7,572 bases of DNA from Gammaproteobacteria bacterium (GTDB lineage Bacteria; Pseudomonadota; Gammaproteobacteria; HK1): the NCBI GenBank assembly GCA_022822245.1, contig JAJECB010000205.1, positions 1 to 7,572 of the forward strand, read 5' to 3'. Shown here piece by piece: positions 1 to 6,826 of the stretch. The notes under the pieces are model-generated. The model was given only the letters and a program-made list of their open reading frames with translations. It searched no databases and was not told the origin of the DNA. Each line of letters starts with the position of its first letter. Positions within the stretch are counted from its first letter, which is position 1. Made by a program: the position numbers and the translations under genes.

Positions 1-1
1 C

Positions 2-790
2 CTCGTTCTCAGCCATGACGCAGCGACTCCGGCCCTCATCGCGGAGATGCTCCGCGACGCGGGCTACGGCGAGAGCCGGATCGTCGTGCTCGAACACATG
101 GGCGGTACGGAGGAGCGGGTGCGGGACACCACCGCGCGCGAGTTCGCGCTCACCGACGTGCGGGACTTCAACACCGTCGCCGTCGAGTGCGCCGCCGGCC
201 CGGACGCGTCGCTCCTCGCCCGCACCCCGGGGCTCCCCGATGACGCCTTCGAGCACGACGGGCAGCTCACCAAGCGGGCGGTGCGGGCCGCAGCCGTCGC
301 CGCCCTCGCCCCGTGTGCCGGCCAGCTCCTCTGGGACGTCGGGGCGGGGTGTGGTTCGATCGGGATCGAGTGGATGCGGGCCGCGCGCGGCGCCCGCGCG
401 ATCGCCGTCGAGCTGAAAACGGAGCGCCTCGCACTCATCGAGGGCAACGCGGAACGCCTCGGCACCCCCGGGCTCCGGGTCGTGCACGGCGAAGCGCCCG
501 CCGCGCTCGCGGATCTCCTCCGTGACGGCGGTCCGCCCGATGCGGTCTTCGCGGGCGGCGGCCTCTCGTCCCCGAACCTGCTCGATGCGTGCTGGAAGGC
601 ACTGCCTTCGGGGGGGAGGCTGGTAGCTCATGCAGTGAGCCACGAAGGAGAACGCGCCCTCTTCGATGCGCATGCCGCATTCGGGGGCGAGCTTTCCCGG
701 ATCGCGGTGTCGCACGCCGCCCCGCTCGGCCGCTTTCGTGCCTTCCGGCCCGCCTACCCGGTGACCGAGCTCGCGGTTCGCAAGCGATGA
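2..790 (+). CDS. cobL: Precorrin-6Y C5,15-methyltransferase (decarboxylating), CbiE-CbiT fusion, 5'-partial
   Basis: The enzyme methylates precorrin-6Y (or its cobalt form) at C5 and C15 and decarboxylates the acetate side chain on ring C, using S-adenosylmethionine in the cytosol. The frame is open from base 2, so the start lies outside the window. About 262 residues are present of the roughly 400 usual for CobL, so most of the CbiE half is missing. The end of CbiE is visible as VLSHDAATPALIA followed by VVLEHMGGTEERV. The CbiT half follows: the entry helix QLTKRAVRAAAVAAL, then the class I methyltransferase SAM loop WDVGAGCGSIGIEW (from about base 332), then the acidic AVELK strand. The TGA stop shares four bases (ATGA, 787-790) with the start of cobI, which indicates translational coupling. 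The family call is secure; only the N-terminus is unknown. Confidence 0.95.
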   Translation, partial: LVLSHDAATPALIAEMLRDAGYGESRIVVLEHMGGTEERVRDTTAREFALTDVRDFNTVAVECAAGPDASLLARTPGLPDDAFEHDGQLTKRAVRAAAVAALAPCAGQLLWDVGAGCGSIGIEWMRAARGARAIAVELKTERLALIEGNAERLGTPGLRVVHGEAPAALADLLRDGGPPDAVFAGGGLSSPNLLDACWKALPSGGRLVAHAVSHEGERALFDAHAAFGGELSRIAVSHAAPLGRFRAFRPAYPVTELAVRKR

Positions 791-1500
791 GCGCGACCGG
801 CTCCCTCGTCGGCATCGGCGTCGGCCCCGGTGATCCCGACCTCATCACCGTGAAGGGACTTCGGGCGCTCCGGGCCGCCCCGGTGCTCGCCTACCCGGCT
901 CCGGAGTCCGGCGAAAGCCTCGCGCGAGCCATCGTCGCCCCCCATCTCGAAGGCGCGATCAAGACCGAGATCCCGATCCGGATGCCGATGGTCGCCGCCC
1001 GCTTCCCGGCGCGGGAGGTCTACGATTGGGCGGCTCGCGCGATCGGCGAACACCTCGACGCGGGCCGCGACGTCGCCTGCCTCTGCGAGGGGGACCCGTT
1101 CTTCTACGGTTCGTTCAGCTTCCTCTTCGAGCGCATGGTCGAGCGGTACCCGGTGCGGGTGATCCCCGGGGTCTCCTCGCTCACCGCGTGCGCGGCGGCG
1201 GCGGGCGCCCCGCTCGCGACCCGAAGCGACGTCCTCGCGGTGGTGCCCGCGACCCTGGGGCAAGCCGAGCTTCGCACCCGGCTCGAGGCCGCGGACGCGG
1301 CCGCGATCATCAAGGTCGGCCGGCACCTCCCGAAGGTCCGCGCGGTGCTCGACTCCCTCGGGCTCCTCGCCGGCGCCCACTACGTCGAGCGCGCCACCAT
1401 GGAGCGAGAGCGCCTCCTGCCGCTCGCGGAACTCGGCGTCGCCGCGGCCCCCTACTTCTCGATGGTCCTCGTCCACCGCCGGGGGTTCGCGTGGAACTGA
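787..1500 (+). CDS. cobI: Precorrin-2 C20-methyltransferase (CobI/CbiL)
   Basis: This SAM-dependent tetrapyrrole methylase adds a methyl group at C20 of precorrin-2 (or cobalt-precorrin-2), the committed step into corrin synthesis. The 237-residue length fits the family. The methylase fold is clear: the N-terminal glycine loop [16 protein letters not shown] (about residues 9-24), the family signature CEGDPFFYGSF from residue 100, and VIPGVSSLTACAAAAG from residue 125. The CEGDPFFYGS form is typical of C20-methyltransferases and separates it from CobJ and CobM. I chose the ATG at 787 because it overlaps the cobL stop by four bases and places the glycine loop at the usual distance from the start. 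The frame is open further upstream, but that would run deep into cobL. The stop overlaps the GTG of the next gene by 10 bases. The name cbiL would apply if cobalt is inserted early. Confidence 0.95.
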   Translation: MSATGSLVGIGVGPGDPDLITVKGLRALRAAPVLAYPAPESGESLARAIVAPHLEGAIKTEIPIRMPMVAARFPAREVYDWAARAIGEHLDAGRDVACLCEGDPFFYGSFSFLFERMVERYPVRVIPGVSSLTACAAAAGAPLATRSDVLAVVPATLGQAELRTRLEAADAAAIIKVGRHLPKVRAVLDSLGLLAGAHYVERATMERERLLPLAELGVAAAPYFSMVLVHRRGFAWN

Positions 1501-3419
1501 GAGAGCGCGTCGCGGTTGTTGCGATCACCCTGGAGGGCGGCGCCCTTGCGCGCCGGATCGCGGACGCCCTCGGCGACGCGGAGGTGCACGGACTCCGGGA
1601 GCGGGCGGGCGACGCCGACGTGTGGTTCACGGCCACGACCCGCCACGTCCGCGAGCTCTTCGAGGCGGGGCGCCCCATCGCGGGCGTCTGCGCGGCCGGG
1701 ATCCTGGTGCGATCGGTGGCGCCGGCCCTCGTGGACAAGCGGGCGGAGCCGCCCGTCGTCGCCGTCTCCGACGACGGGGCGTTCGCGGTGCCGCTCCTCG
1801 GGGGACACCGGGGCGGGGTCGAGCTCGCCCGGCGCATCGCGGACGTGATCGGCGCCACCGCCGCCGTCACCACCGCGGGCGACCTTCGCTTCGGCATCGC
1901 CCTTGACGCGCCGCCCGAGGGGTGGACCCTCGCGAACCCGGAGGACTGCAGGCCCTTCGTCGCCGCCCTCCTCCTGGGGGCGCGGGTGCGCGCGCCGGCG
2001 GGCCTCCGGAGACCGGCCGGGAGCCGGCTCCCCGCCGACGACGCCGACGAGCGTGCAAGCCGCATGGGAGACGAAAGCGAAGGTGAGGCGCCGGCCGGCG
2101 CCGGGGCCCGCTGGTTGGCCGAGAGCCGGCTGCCCTTCGACGAGGCAGGCGAGCTTGCGATCCGGGTGGACGATGCGAAGACCGGCGGCGGGCCGGATAC
2201 CCTCGTCTACCGTCCTCGGCGCCTCGCGGTCGGCATCGGCTGCGAGCGGGGCGCGGCGCCGGACGAGGTCGCGGCCCTCGCCCGCTCGTGCCTCGACGCG
2301 GCCGGGCTCGCGCCCGAAGCGGTCGCCGGGGTGTTCTCGATCGACCTCAAGTCGGACGAGCCCGCGGTCCACGCCCTCGCCGAATCCCTCGGCGTGCCGG
2401 CCCGGTTCCTTCCCGCCCCTGTCCTCGAAGCGGAGGTGCCGCGGCTCCGGAACTCCTCGGACCTCGTGTTCCGCGAGGTCGGCTGCCACGGGGTGGCGGA
2501 GGGCGCGGCTCTCGCGGCGGCGGGGCCGGAGGGCGAGCTCGTCGTCGAGAAGACCAAGTCGGTGCGTGGAACCTGCGCCATCGCCCGCGCCCCGGCACCG
2601 CTCGATGCATCCTCGATCGGCTTGCCCCGCGGCGAGCTGGCGGTGGCCGGGATCGGTCCCGGTGACGCCGGCACCCTGACCCCGGAGGCGCGCGCCGCCA
2701 TCGAGGATGCCGGCCACCTCGTCGGCTACCGGCGGTACCTCGAACTCGTGGCCGACATCGTGCGCGGCCAGGAGGTCCATCCCTACGAGCTGGGCGAGGA
2801 ACGGGCGCGGGCCGAGAAGGCGATCCATCTCGCTGCCACCGGAGAGCGGGTGGCCCTCGTCTGCTCGGGCGATCCCGGCATCTACGCCATGGCCTCGCTC
2901 GTCATGGAGGTCCTCGACGGAACCCCGGACCCCGCCGCGCGCCGGATTGCGGTCCGGGTCATCCCCGGGGTGTCCGCCTTCCAGGCCGCCGCCGCCCGCG
3001 CCGGGGCGCCCATCGGACACGACTTCTGCGCCGTGTCGCTCTCCGACCTCCTCACCCCGCGCGAGATCATCGAGGACCGGCTCGCCGCCGCCGCCCGCGC
3101 CGACTTCGTGATCGCCCTCTACAACCCGGTGTCCGCGGCCCGGCGCGAGACCTTCGACCGCGCCCTCCGCATCCTCCGCGGGCACCGCGCGGCGGAGACC
3201 CCGGTCGTCGTCGCCCGCAACCTCGGGCGAGCCGGCGAGCGGGTCGAAGTCATTCCCCTCGGCGATATCGACCCGGAGCACATCGACATGCTGACCGTGC
3301 TCATCGTCGGCTCCACCGCGACCCGCACCCTGGCGCACGGCGGCGCAACCCGCGCCTACACACCCCGAGGGTACGAGGTCGGGACCGTAGCCGAAGCCGG
3401 GGCGAGACGCGCGCCGTGA
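1491..3419 (+). CDS. cbiG-cobJ: Fusion of cobalt-precorrin-5A hydrolase (CbiG) and precorrin-3B C17-methyltransferase (CobJ/CbiH)
   Basis: This bifunctional protein of about 642 residues has two corrin-pathway activities. The CbiG half opens the delta-lactone of cobalt-precorrin-5A and releases acetaldehyde. The CobJ half methylates C17 and contracts the ring. CbiG_N is visible as [17 protein letters not shown] (residues 67-83), PLLGGHRGG (101-109) and TTAGD (127-131). CbiG_C starts near residue 244 ([10 protein letters not shown]) and contains [11 protein letters not shown] and [20 protein letters not shown]. CobJ begins near residue 383 with [10 protein letters not shown], then [10 protein letters not shown] (458), [16 protein letters not shown] (490) and ALYNP (542). 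I chose GTG 1491 because it overlaps the cobI stop by 10 bases and sits just before the first CbiG strand; the frame stays open far upstream inside cobI but carries no family sequence there. The stop overlaps cobM by four bases. The linker at residues 167-225 is expanded by an imperfect in-frame repeat. The GTG start is moderately sure; the domain calls are secure. Confidence 0.94.
   Translation: MELRERVAVVAITLEGGALARRIADALGDAEVHGLRERAGDADVWFTATTRHVRELFEAGRPIAGVCAAGILVRSVAPALVDKRAEPPVVAVSDDGAFAVPLLGGHRGGVELARRIADVIGATAAVTTAGDLRFGIALDAPPEGWTLANPEDCRPFVAALLLGARVRAPAGLRRPAGSRLPADDADERASRMGDESEGEAPAGAGARWLAESRLPFDEAGELAIRVDDAKTGGGPDTLVYRPRRLAVGIGCERGAAPDEVAALARSCLDAAGLAPEAVAGVFSIDLKSDEPAVHALAESLGVPARFLPAPVLEAEVPRLRNSSDLVFREVGCHGVAEGAALAAAGPEGELVVEKTKSVRGTCAIARAPAPLDASSIGLPRGELAVAGIGPGDAGTLTPEARAAIEDAGHLVGYRRYLELVADIVRGQEVHPYELGEERARAEKAIHLAATGERVALVCSGDPGIYAMASLVMEVLDGTPDPAARRIAVRVIPGVSAFQAAAARAGAPIGHDFCAVSLSDLLTPREIIEDRLAAAARADFVIALYNPVSAARRETFDRALRILRGHRAAETPVVVARNLGRAGERVEVIPLGDIDPEHIDMLTVLIVGSTATRTLAHGGATRAYTPRGYEVGTVAEAGARRAP
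2021..2165 (+). repeat. Imperfect in-frame direct repeat in the CbiG linker, 102-base offset
   Basis: A 43-base segment starting at 2021 (GAGCCGGCTCCCCGCC...) recurs from 2123 (GAGCCGGCTGCCCTTC...). By eye 34 of 43 bases match without gaps. The offset is 102 bases, exactly 34 codons, so the frame is kept. The copies encode [14 protein letters not shown] and [14 protein letters not shown]. The second copy flows directly into the conserved CbiG_C start ([14 protein letters not shown]), so it looks ancestral, and the first looks like a diverged duplicate. The stretch between them ([14 protein letters not shown]) is low-complexity. Confidence 0.6.
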
Positions 3420-4192
3420 CCGTGCACTTCATCGGGGCCGGCCCTGGCGACCCCGACCTCATCACGGTTCGCGGCCGGCGCCTCATCGAGGCGTGCCCGG
3501 TGGTCCTCTACGCGGGCTCACTCGTGCCGCCGGAAGTCATCGCCTGCGCGCCGGAGGGCGCGCGGGTTCTCGACACCGCCCCCATGACCCTCGACGAGAT
3601 CGTCGACGAAATGCGGGCAGCCCACACCGCGGGGCACGACATCGCCCGGGTGCACTCGGGCGATCCCTCCCTCTACGGAGCGATCGGGGAGCAGATGCGC
3701 CGCCTCGACGCGCTCGGGATCCCCTACGACGTGACTCCCGGCGTCCCGGCGTACGCCGCCGCCGCCGCCGCCCTCAAGCGCGAGCTCACCCTCCCCGGGG
3801 TGAGCCAGACCGTCATCCTCACCCGCACGAGCACCCGGAGCTCGCCGATGCCGGAAGGGGAAGACCTGGCCGCCCTCGCCCGCTCCGGCGCGACCCTCGC
3901 CATCCACCTCTCCATCCGGAGCATCGGCGCGGTGTGCGAAACCCTCGCCCTCGTCTACGGCCCGGATTGCCCGGCCGCGGTCGTCCACCGCGCGAGCTGG
4001 CCCGACGAGCGCATCGTCACCGGCACCCTCGCCGATCTCCCGGAGAAGGTGCGCCCCCTCCGCCTCCGGCGCACCGCCCTCATCCTCGTCGGCCGCGTTC
4101 TCGCCGCCGACTCGTTCGACGACAGCGCCCTCTACGACGCCGCCCACCACCACCTCCTCCGCCCCCGGAAGAGGACGCGTCGGGCGGGCTGA
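3416..4192 (+). CDS. cobM: Precorrin-4 C11-methyltransferase (CobM/CbiF)
   Basis: This SAM-dependent tetrapyrrole methylase adds a methyl group at C11 of precorrin-4 (or cobalt-precorrin-4). At 258 residues it has the usual family length. Visible motifs are the N-terminal loop [16 protein letters not shown] (residues 5-20), the CobM-type [15 protein letters not shown] from residue 80, [17 protein letters not shown] from about 104 with [17 protein letters not shown] after it, and [15 protein letters not shown] in the C-terminal lobe. The [10 protein letters not shown] form points to the C11 enzyme and not to CobI or CobJ. The start is GTG at 3416, whose last two bases lie in the TGA of cbiG-cobJ (GTGA, 3416-3419), so translation is probably coupled. 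A run of GCC codons near 3757-3773 codes for the alanine stretch, which is normal for this family. It is the last corrin gene in the window; a convergent accessory gene follows. Confidence 0.95.
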   Translation: MTVHFIGAGPGDPDLITVRGRRLIEACPVVLYAGSLVPPEVIACAPEGARVLDTAPMTLDEIVDEMRAAHTAGHDIARVHSGDPSLYGAIGEQMRRLDALGIPYDVTPGVPAYAAAAAALKRELTLPGVSQTVILTRTSTRSSPMPEGEDLAALARSGATLAIHLSIRSIGAVCETLALVYGPDCPAAVVHRASWPDERIVTGTLADLPEKVRPLRLRRTALILVGRVLAADSFDDSALYDAAHHHLLRPRKRTRRAG

Positions 4193-4420
4193 ACCGCGTA
4201 CAACCACCAGGGCGAGACGCTCGAATCGGCCAGCATCTCGGGCCCGGACGCCTTCAGCGGCCCGCAAGCCTGCGGTCGTGTCAATTTCTCAAAGCGGGTT
4301 CATGGATGAAAGGTACGAGACGGCTACCCGTGCGGCGCGCCGGAGCTTCGAGGGGCCGCCGTTGGGTTCGAACGTGTTTCGTCGGTCCGAGGCGCGGTCT
4401 CGCCGGCGCAATCCCGCGCG
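4193..4420. other. Convergent intergenic gap, no gene or terminator recognised
   Basis: These 228 bases separate the end of cobM (+) from the end of the AlbA_2/ATPase gene (-). I looked for a hairpin followed by a T-run serving either gene and found none. Short palindromes such as GGCGCGCC are expected at this GC content. The cobM frame stays open for 38 codons after its stop (to a TGA at 4307-4309), and other short open frames cross the gap, but none resembles a known protein. The gap marks the change from GC-saturated cob DNA to the more relaxed composition on its right. Confidence 0.6.
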
Positions 4421-5641
4421 CTACCCCTCGCGCTCCTCCGCCGGCCGCTTCCACAACGTGACCTTGAAGTGGTCGCCGGTCGCCTCGAAGGTCGGCTCGG
4501 TCCGGTTCCGCTCCTTCATCAGGGGAATCACCTTGCGGCGGATGCCCATGCCGCGATCGTCCATCAGCCCGTAGTCGCGAAGGATCCGCACGATGTGCGT
4601 GTTGCGCGGCGTCTGCTGTCCTGCCTTTATCTTCTCGATCGTCATGCCGTTGGGGAGCGCGCCGGGGCTCGTCACCTCCATCCGGTCCTGATAGACGACG
4701 ACCCGCGTATCGTTCTGCCTCGTCCAGTCGCGGTGGGCGAACGCGTTGACGAGCAGCTCGCGGATGACCTCCTCCGGATAGTCCCAGAAGCGGACCCTTG
4801 TCATCCCCGACAGCCGCTCCCGGCTGATGTGGGGTTGCAGGTAGGCGAGGGTGCGGTCGGGCAGCGACTGCTCCACGAATCGGCCCCGCTTCTGCTCGCC
4901 GAGACCGACGAAGGGAAGGTCGAGCACTTCGTCGAGGCTCGCGTCGTAATCCATCTCAGCGGTTGGGAAGATCATCAACCGCAGACCGGCCTGGGGAAGG
5001 CGCCGCCTCGGTTCCGAAGCGAACAACGCGTATGCGGCGTAACTGCACCGCACTTCGCCCTGATCGGTTTCGACGAGAAGGTCACGGTAGAGCAGCTTGC
5101 GCGGCCAGTCATCGTCCTCGTCGTCACCCAGAATGCGTTCGAAGTACTCCCTCAGCCGCCGCTCGTCCAGCTCTCCAGCGTCGCTGCCATGCACCGGCAT
5201 CTTCTCCACCGAGACGAGCCCCCCGCTCTCGAACAGACGCGCCATCTGTTCCCGAGACGCGAGCTGACAAGTGTTGCCGAGCCGCAGGTAGTAGTCGAAC
5301 CGCTCACTGCGCTTCACGGCGTAGGGCTTCGCCGCGCCAGCGGGGACGTCGACCACCGCCACTTGCCCGCCCTCCATGGCGACCTCTTCGTATCCGGGTA
5401 CGACAGGAGGAACGACGTACCGCCGGATCACCGTGTCCATCACCCACGCCTGCAGGTTGTCCCGCTGCACGCCGGAGACGGTTCCGTCATCTTCCACGCC
5501 GAGGAGAATTCGCCCTCCGTTCATGTTGGCGAAAGACACGATTTCCCGCGCGAGCTGCTCCGGCCGGACGCCGCCGCGCTTGAACTCGGTCTTCGCGCCT
5601 TCCCCGGCTTCGATGATTTCCTGGAGATCGGCCTTCAGCAT
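4421..5641 (-). CDS. Schlafen AlbA_2 domain plus GHKL ATPase domain protein (COG2865-like)
   Basis: The protein has 406 residues if it starts at the ATG at 5641. The AlbA_2 domain covers about residues 8-140, with TEFKRGG (18-24), IVSFANMNGGRILLGVEDDG (34-53) and YYLRLGN (117-123). A middle region with no recognised motif follows. A GHKL/HATPase_c_4 domain covers about 286-396, with the N-box helix ELLVNAFAHRDW (asparagine 299), then DRMEVTSPGALPNG, PRNTHIV and the glycine loop DDRGMGI (362-367). Such proteins are annotated as predicted transcriptional regulators or ATP-dependent helicase-like proteins, and related AlbA_2 domains occur in nucleases and in phage-defence loci. The exact role here is unknown. 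The usual C-terminal winged helix is absent: the chain stops about ten residues after the ATPase domain. A GTG at 5713 would add 24 residues. I prefer 5641 because the family motif starts right after it, although its GAGGG-type ribosome site is distant. The stop is TAG at 4421-4423. Confidence 0.85.
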   Translation of the reverse strand: MLKADLQEIIEAGEGAKTEFKRGGVRPEQLAREIVSFANMNGGRILLGVEDDGTVSGVQRDNLQAWVMDTVIRRYVVPPVVPGYEEVAMEGGQVAVVDVPAGAAKPYAVKRSERFDYYLRLGNTCQLASREQMARLFESGGLVSVEKMPVHGSDAGELDERRLREYFERILGDDEDDDWPRKLLYRDLLVETDQGEVRCSYAAYALFASEPRRRLPQAGLRLMIFPTAEMDYDASLDEVLDLPFVGLGEQKRGRFVEQSLPDRTLAYLQPHISRERLSGMTRVRFWDYPEEVIRELLVNAFAHRDWTRQNDTRVVVYQDRMEVTSPGALPNGMTIEKIKAGQQTPRNTHIVRILRDYGLMDDRGMGIRRKVIPLMKERNRTEPTFEATGDHFKVTLWKRPAEEREG

Positions 5642-5725
5642 GGAGATGACCAGCCCTCGCCAGAAGAGATCTTCAATAGTCCATTCACGCGGCCGGCCGC
5701 GTACCTGCGTCACCGCGTTGCAGCC

Positions 5726-5734
5726 AGCATAGCA
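5726..5734 (-). promoter_or_regulatory. Possible extended -10 promoter for the AlbA_2/ATPase gene
   Basis: Read on the minus strand, bases 5734-5726 give TGCTATGCT, which fits the extended -10 pattern TGnTATnnT. I see no good -35 hexamer at the expected distance. Transcription would begin near 5719. That leaves almost no leader for a GTG start at 5713 but about 80 bases for the ATG at 5641, which weakly favours the shorter protein. The motif is short and could occur by chance. Confidence 0.25.
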
Positions 5735-5899
5735 CCGGCGGCCTCCGCGGACTCCGGGACGAAGGCTTGAGGACGATGGAAGGCGGAGCCGATGCTACGA
5801 TTCGCTCGGCGGCCTGCCGTACGCCTCGTCCGGAGGACGCCGCATTTGCATCCCCGATCCCGACCGATACCCTGCGCCACCGGAGTCCGAGATGCCGTT

Positions 5900-5975
5900 G
5901 ACGTGCTCCGCAGTCGATCGCCTGCAACCCGTTGCGGACATGTGCCCCGCCTTCAGACTCGATGCCTTGCACATG
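5900..5975. repeat. Degenerate direct repeat with an embedded inverted repeat
   Basis: The segment at 5900-5927 (GACGTGCTCCGC, AGTCGATCGCCTGCA) is echoed with small indels at 5937-5972 (GACATGTGCCCCGCC, AGACTCGATGCCTTGCA). The second unit is bounded by a 7-base inverted repeat, CATGTGC at 5939-5945 and GCACATG at 5969-5975, which could form a hairpin with a loop of about 23 bases. GCAACCCGTTGC at 5924-5935 can also fold on itself. The alignment was made by eye and the repeat is weak. Confidence 0.35.
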
Positions 5976-5989
5976 CTCGGGGGCTGTCT

Positions 5990-6025
5990 GCGCCATCCGG
6001 TGACGCGCGCCATCCGGAACGACGC
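5990..6025. repeat. Two-copy tandem repeat, 17-base period
   Basis: The 11-mer GCGCCATCCGG occurs exactly at 5990-6000 and again at 6007-6017. Each copy is followed by a similar tail, TGACGC after the first and AACGACGC after the second. It lies at the end of the repeat-rich part of the gap upstream of the nuclease gene and could be a binding site or a remnant of duplication. Confidence 0.5.
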
Positions 6026-6081
6026 CTTGGGATTCGCCCCACCGGACTGGACGGACGGACACGCGGCTTTGGGCCAGCCTG

Positions 6082-6786
6082 TTGTCCAATGCCCTGACGC
6101 GTATCATCGCCGACGGGAGCCTTCGATTCGAGCCCTCGCCGAACTGGGGCTGCGCGCGGTCTGCTCTGGAGCGCGTTTTCGGGATCAGTCTTCCCCATCA
6201 CTTCCTCCATGCCGCTCCGCTGGAGTGGCTGCGGGAGGTGCGGCTGACGGAGCCGCAGATCACCAAGGGCTTCGCCCACTTTCTCAACGCCGGCGACCGC
6301 GAGACCCGAACAGGCCGGATCCGGGCGTTGCTGCGGGCGCTCGGTTCCAGACCCGGCAACGAAGACAGAAGTCTCCGCGAGGCGAGCGTGACGCCGGAAG
6401 CGCCCGCCAATGAAAGGCGAATCGACCTCCTGATCGAATGGACGGACGCTTCGGGCCACAGGCGTGGCGCCGTCATCGAGGCAAAGTTCAGACACCACGT
6501 CACTCCACGACAACTGCCCAGCTACCGCGCCCATCTCCTCAAACAAATTGAGAGAGGCTATCGGTACAAGGTCCCGGATGACGAAAAGGAACCTCCCTTG
6601 CTCTTCATCGTGTCTCCGCTGCGCGACGATGGGATCACCCGTGCGCTCGGCCAGCAAAGGAAGAAGGTCTGGCGATGGATATCCTGGCGTTCGCTGCTGC
6701 TTGCCTACGACCGGGCCCTGCATCAAGACCACGACGACGACACGTTCCGTCAGTTCCGCCGGACACTCTGGGACCGCGCCGGCTGA
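6082..6786 (+). CDS. PD-(D/E)XK nuclease superfamily protein (PDDEXK_4-like)
   Basis: This protein of 234 residues has a PD-(D/E)XK nuclease fold, expected to cut DNA with a divalent metal; its target is unknown. The helix TEPQITKGFAHFLNAGD (residues 56-72) with glutamate 57 matches the opening motif of the PDDEXK_4 family. The catalytic core is RRIDLLIEW with aspartate 115, then VIEAKF with glutamate 133 and lysine 135. TPRQLPSYRAHL follows, whose glutamine 144 and tyrosine 148 fit the usual core helix (tpgQL..Y). The C-terminal part (LLFIVSPLRDDG, then WRWISWRSLL) also looks like this family. The start is uncertain. TTG 6082 has no clear ribosome site; the frame is open back to a TGA at 6001-6003 with only CTG at 6079 as an alternative, and the next GTG (6238) lies too close to the catalytic helix. 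Composition is less GC-rich than the cob genes. The next gene follows after 40 bases on the same strand, so the two probably form an operon. Confidence 0.85.
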   Translation: MSNALTRIIADGSLRFEPSPNWGCARSALERVFGISLPHHFLHAAPLEWLREVRLTEPQITKGFAHFLNAGDRETRTGRIRALLRALGSRPGNEDRSLREASVTPEAPANERRIDLLIEWTDASGHRRGAVIEAKFRHHVTPRQLPSYRAHLLKQIERGYRYKVPDDEKEPPLLFIVSPLRDDGITRALGQQRKKVWRWISWRSLLLAYDRALHQDHDDDTFRQFRRTLWDRAG

Positions 6787-6816
6787 ACGCCCGGAATCAC
6801 TCTGACGCCTTCCTTC

Positions 6817-6820
6817 GGAG
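6817..6820 (+). promoter_or_regulatory. Ribosome binding site that fixes the start of the terminal gene
   Basis: GGAG lies six bases before the ATG at 6827, a good spacing. It is the clearest ribosome site in the right half of the window and supports this ATG as the true start. It also supports translation of the unknown gene as a separate protein from the nuclease. Confidence 0.65.
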
Positions 6821-6826
6821 ATCACC

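Larger units (their letters stand above)
5642..6081. other. Divergent intergenic region with short repeats, no convincing gene
   Basis: This is the gap between the divergent AlbA_2/ATPase and nuclease genes. Several frames are open across it on both strands, but their translations overlap one another and resemble no protein I know. The part at 5880-6020 carries short direct and inverted repeats, listed separately. A small perfect inverted repeat, CGTCC-GGA-GGACG, lies at 5827-5839. It should hold promoters for both flanking genes, yet on the + strand I find no convincing -35/-10 pair in front of the nuclease. It could be a decayed gene, a dispersed repeat or an unrecognised RNA. Confidence 0.5.

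Noticed and set aside
1452..3338. Open frame of 628 codons on the minus strand across cbiG-cobJ
   Set aside because: It is antisense to a gene with clear CbiG and CobJ motifs, its translation is low-complexity (R, G, E, D, H), and long antisense frames are expected at this GC content.
4193..4309. Open continuation of the cobM frame after its stop (38 codons, with AYNHQGETLESAS)
   Set aside because: cobM already has full family length and a typical C-terminus, and the extension resembles no CobM tail; chance openness is likely at this GC content.
4361..4380. GGGTTCGAAC at 4364-4373 resembling a tRNA T-loop
   Set aside because: Position 61 would be G, not the C needed to pair with G53. The T-stem does not pair, and no acceptor, D or anticodon arm is present around it.
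4278..4574. Open frame of 98 codons with a GTG start in the convergent gap
   Set aside because: Its second half is antisense to the 3' end of the AlbA_2/ATPase gene, it lacks a clear ribosome site, and the translation is arginine/serine-rich without a known motif.
4469..5770. Open frame of 433 codons on the plus strand across the AlbA_2/ATPase gene
   Set aside because: The minus-strand reading has intact AlbA_2 and GHKL motifs; the plus-strand translation matches nothing I know and mirrors the antisense codon pattern.
5685..6107. Minus-strand open frame of 140 codons across the divergent gap
   Set aside because: It overlaps the start of the AlbA_2 gene and other open frames, has no known motif, and its translation is repeat- and arginine-rich.
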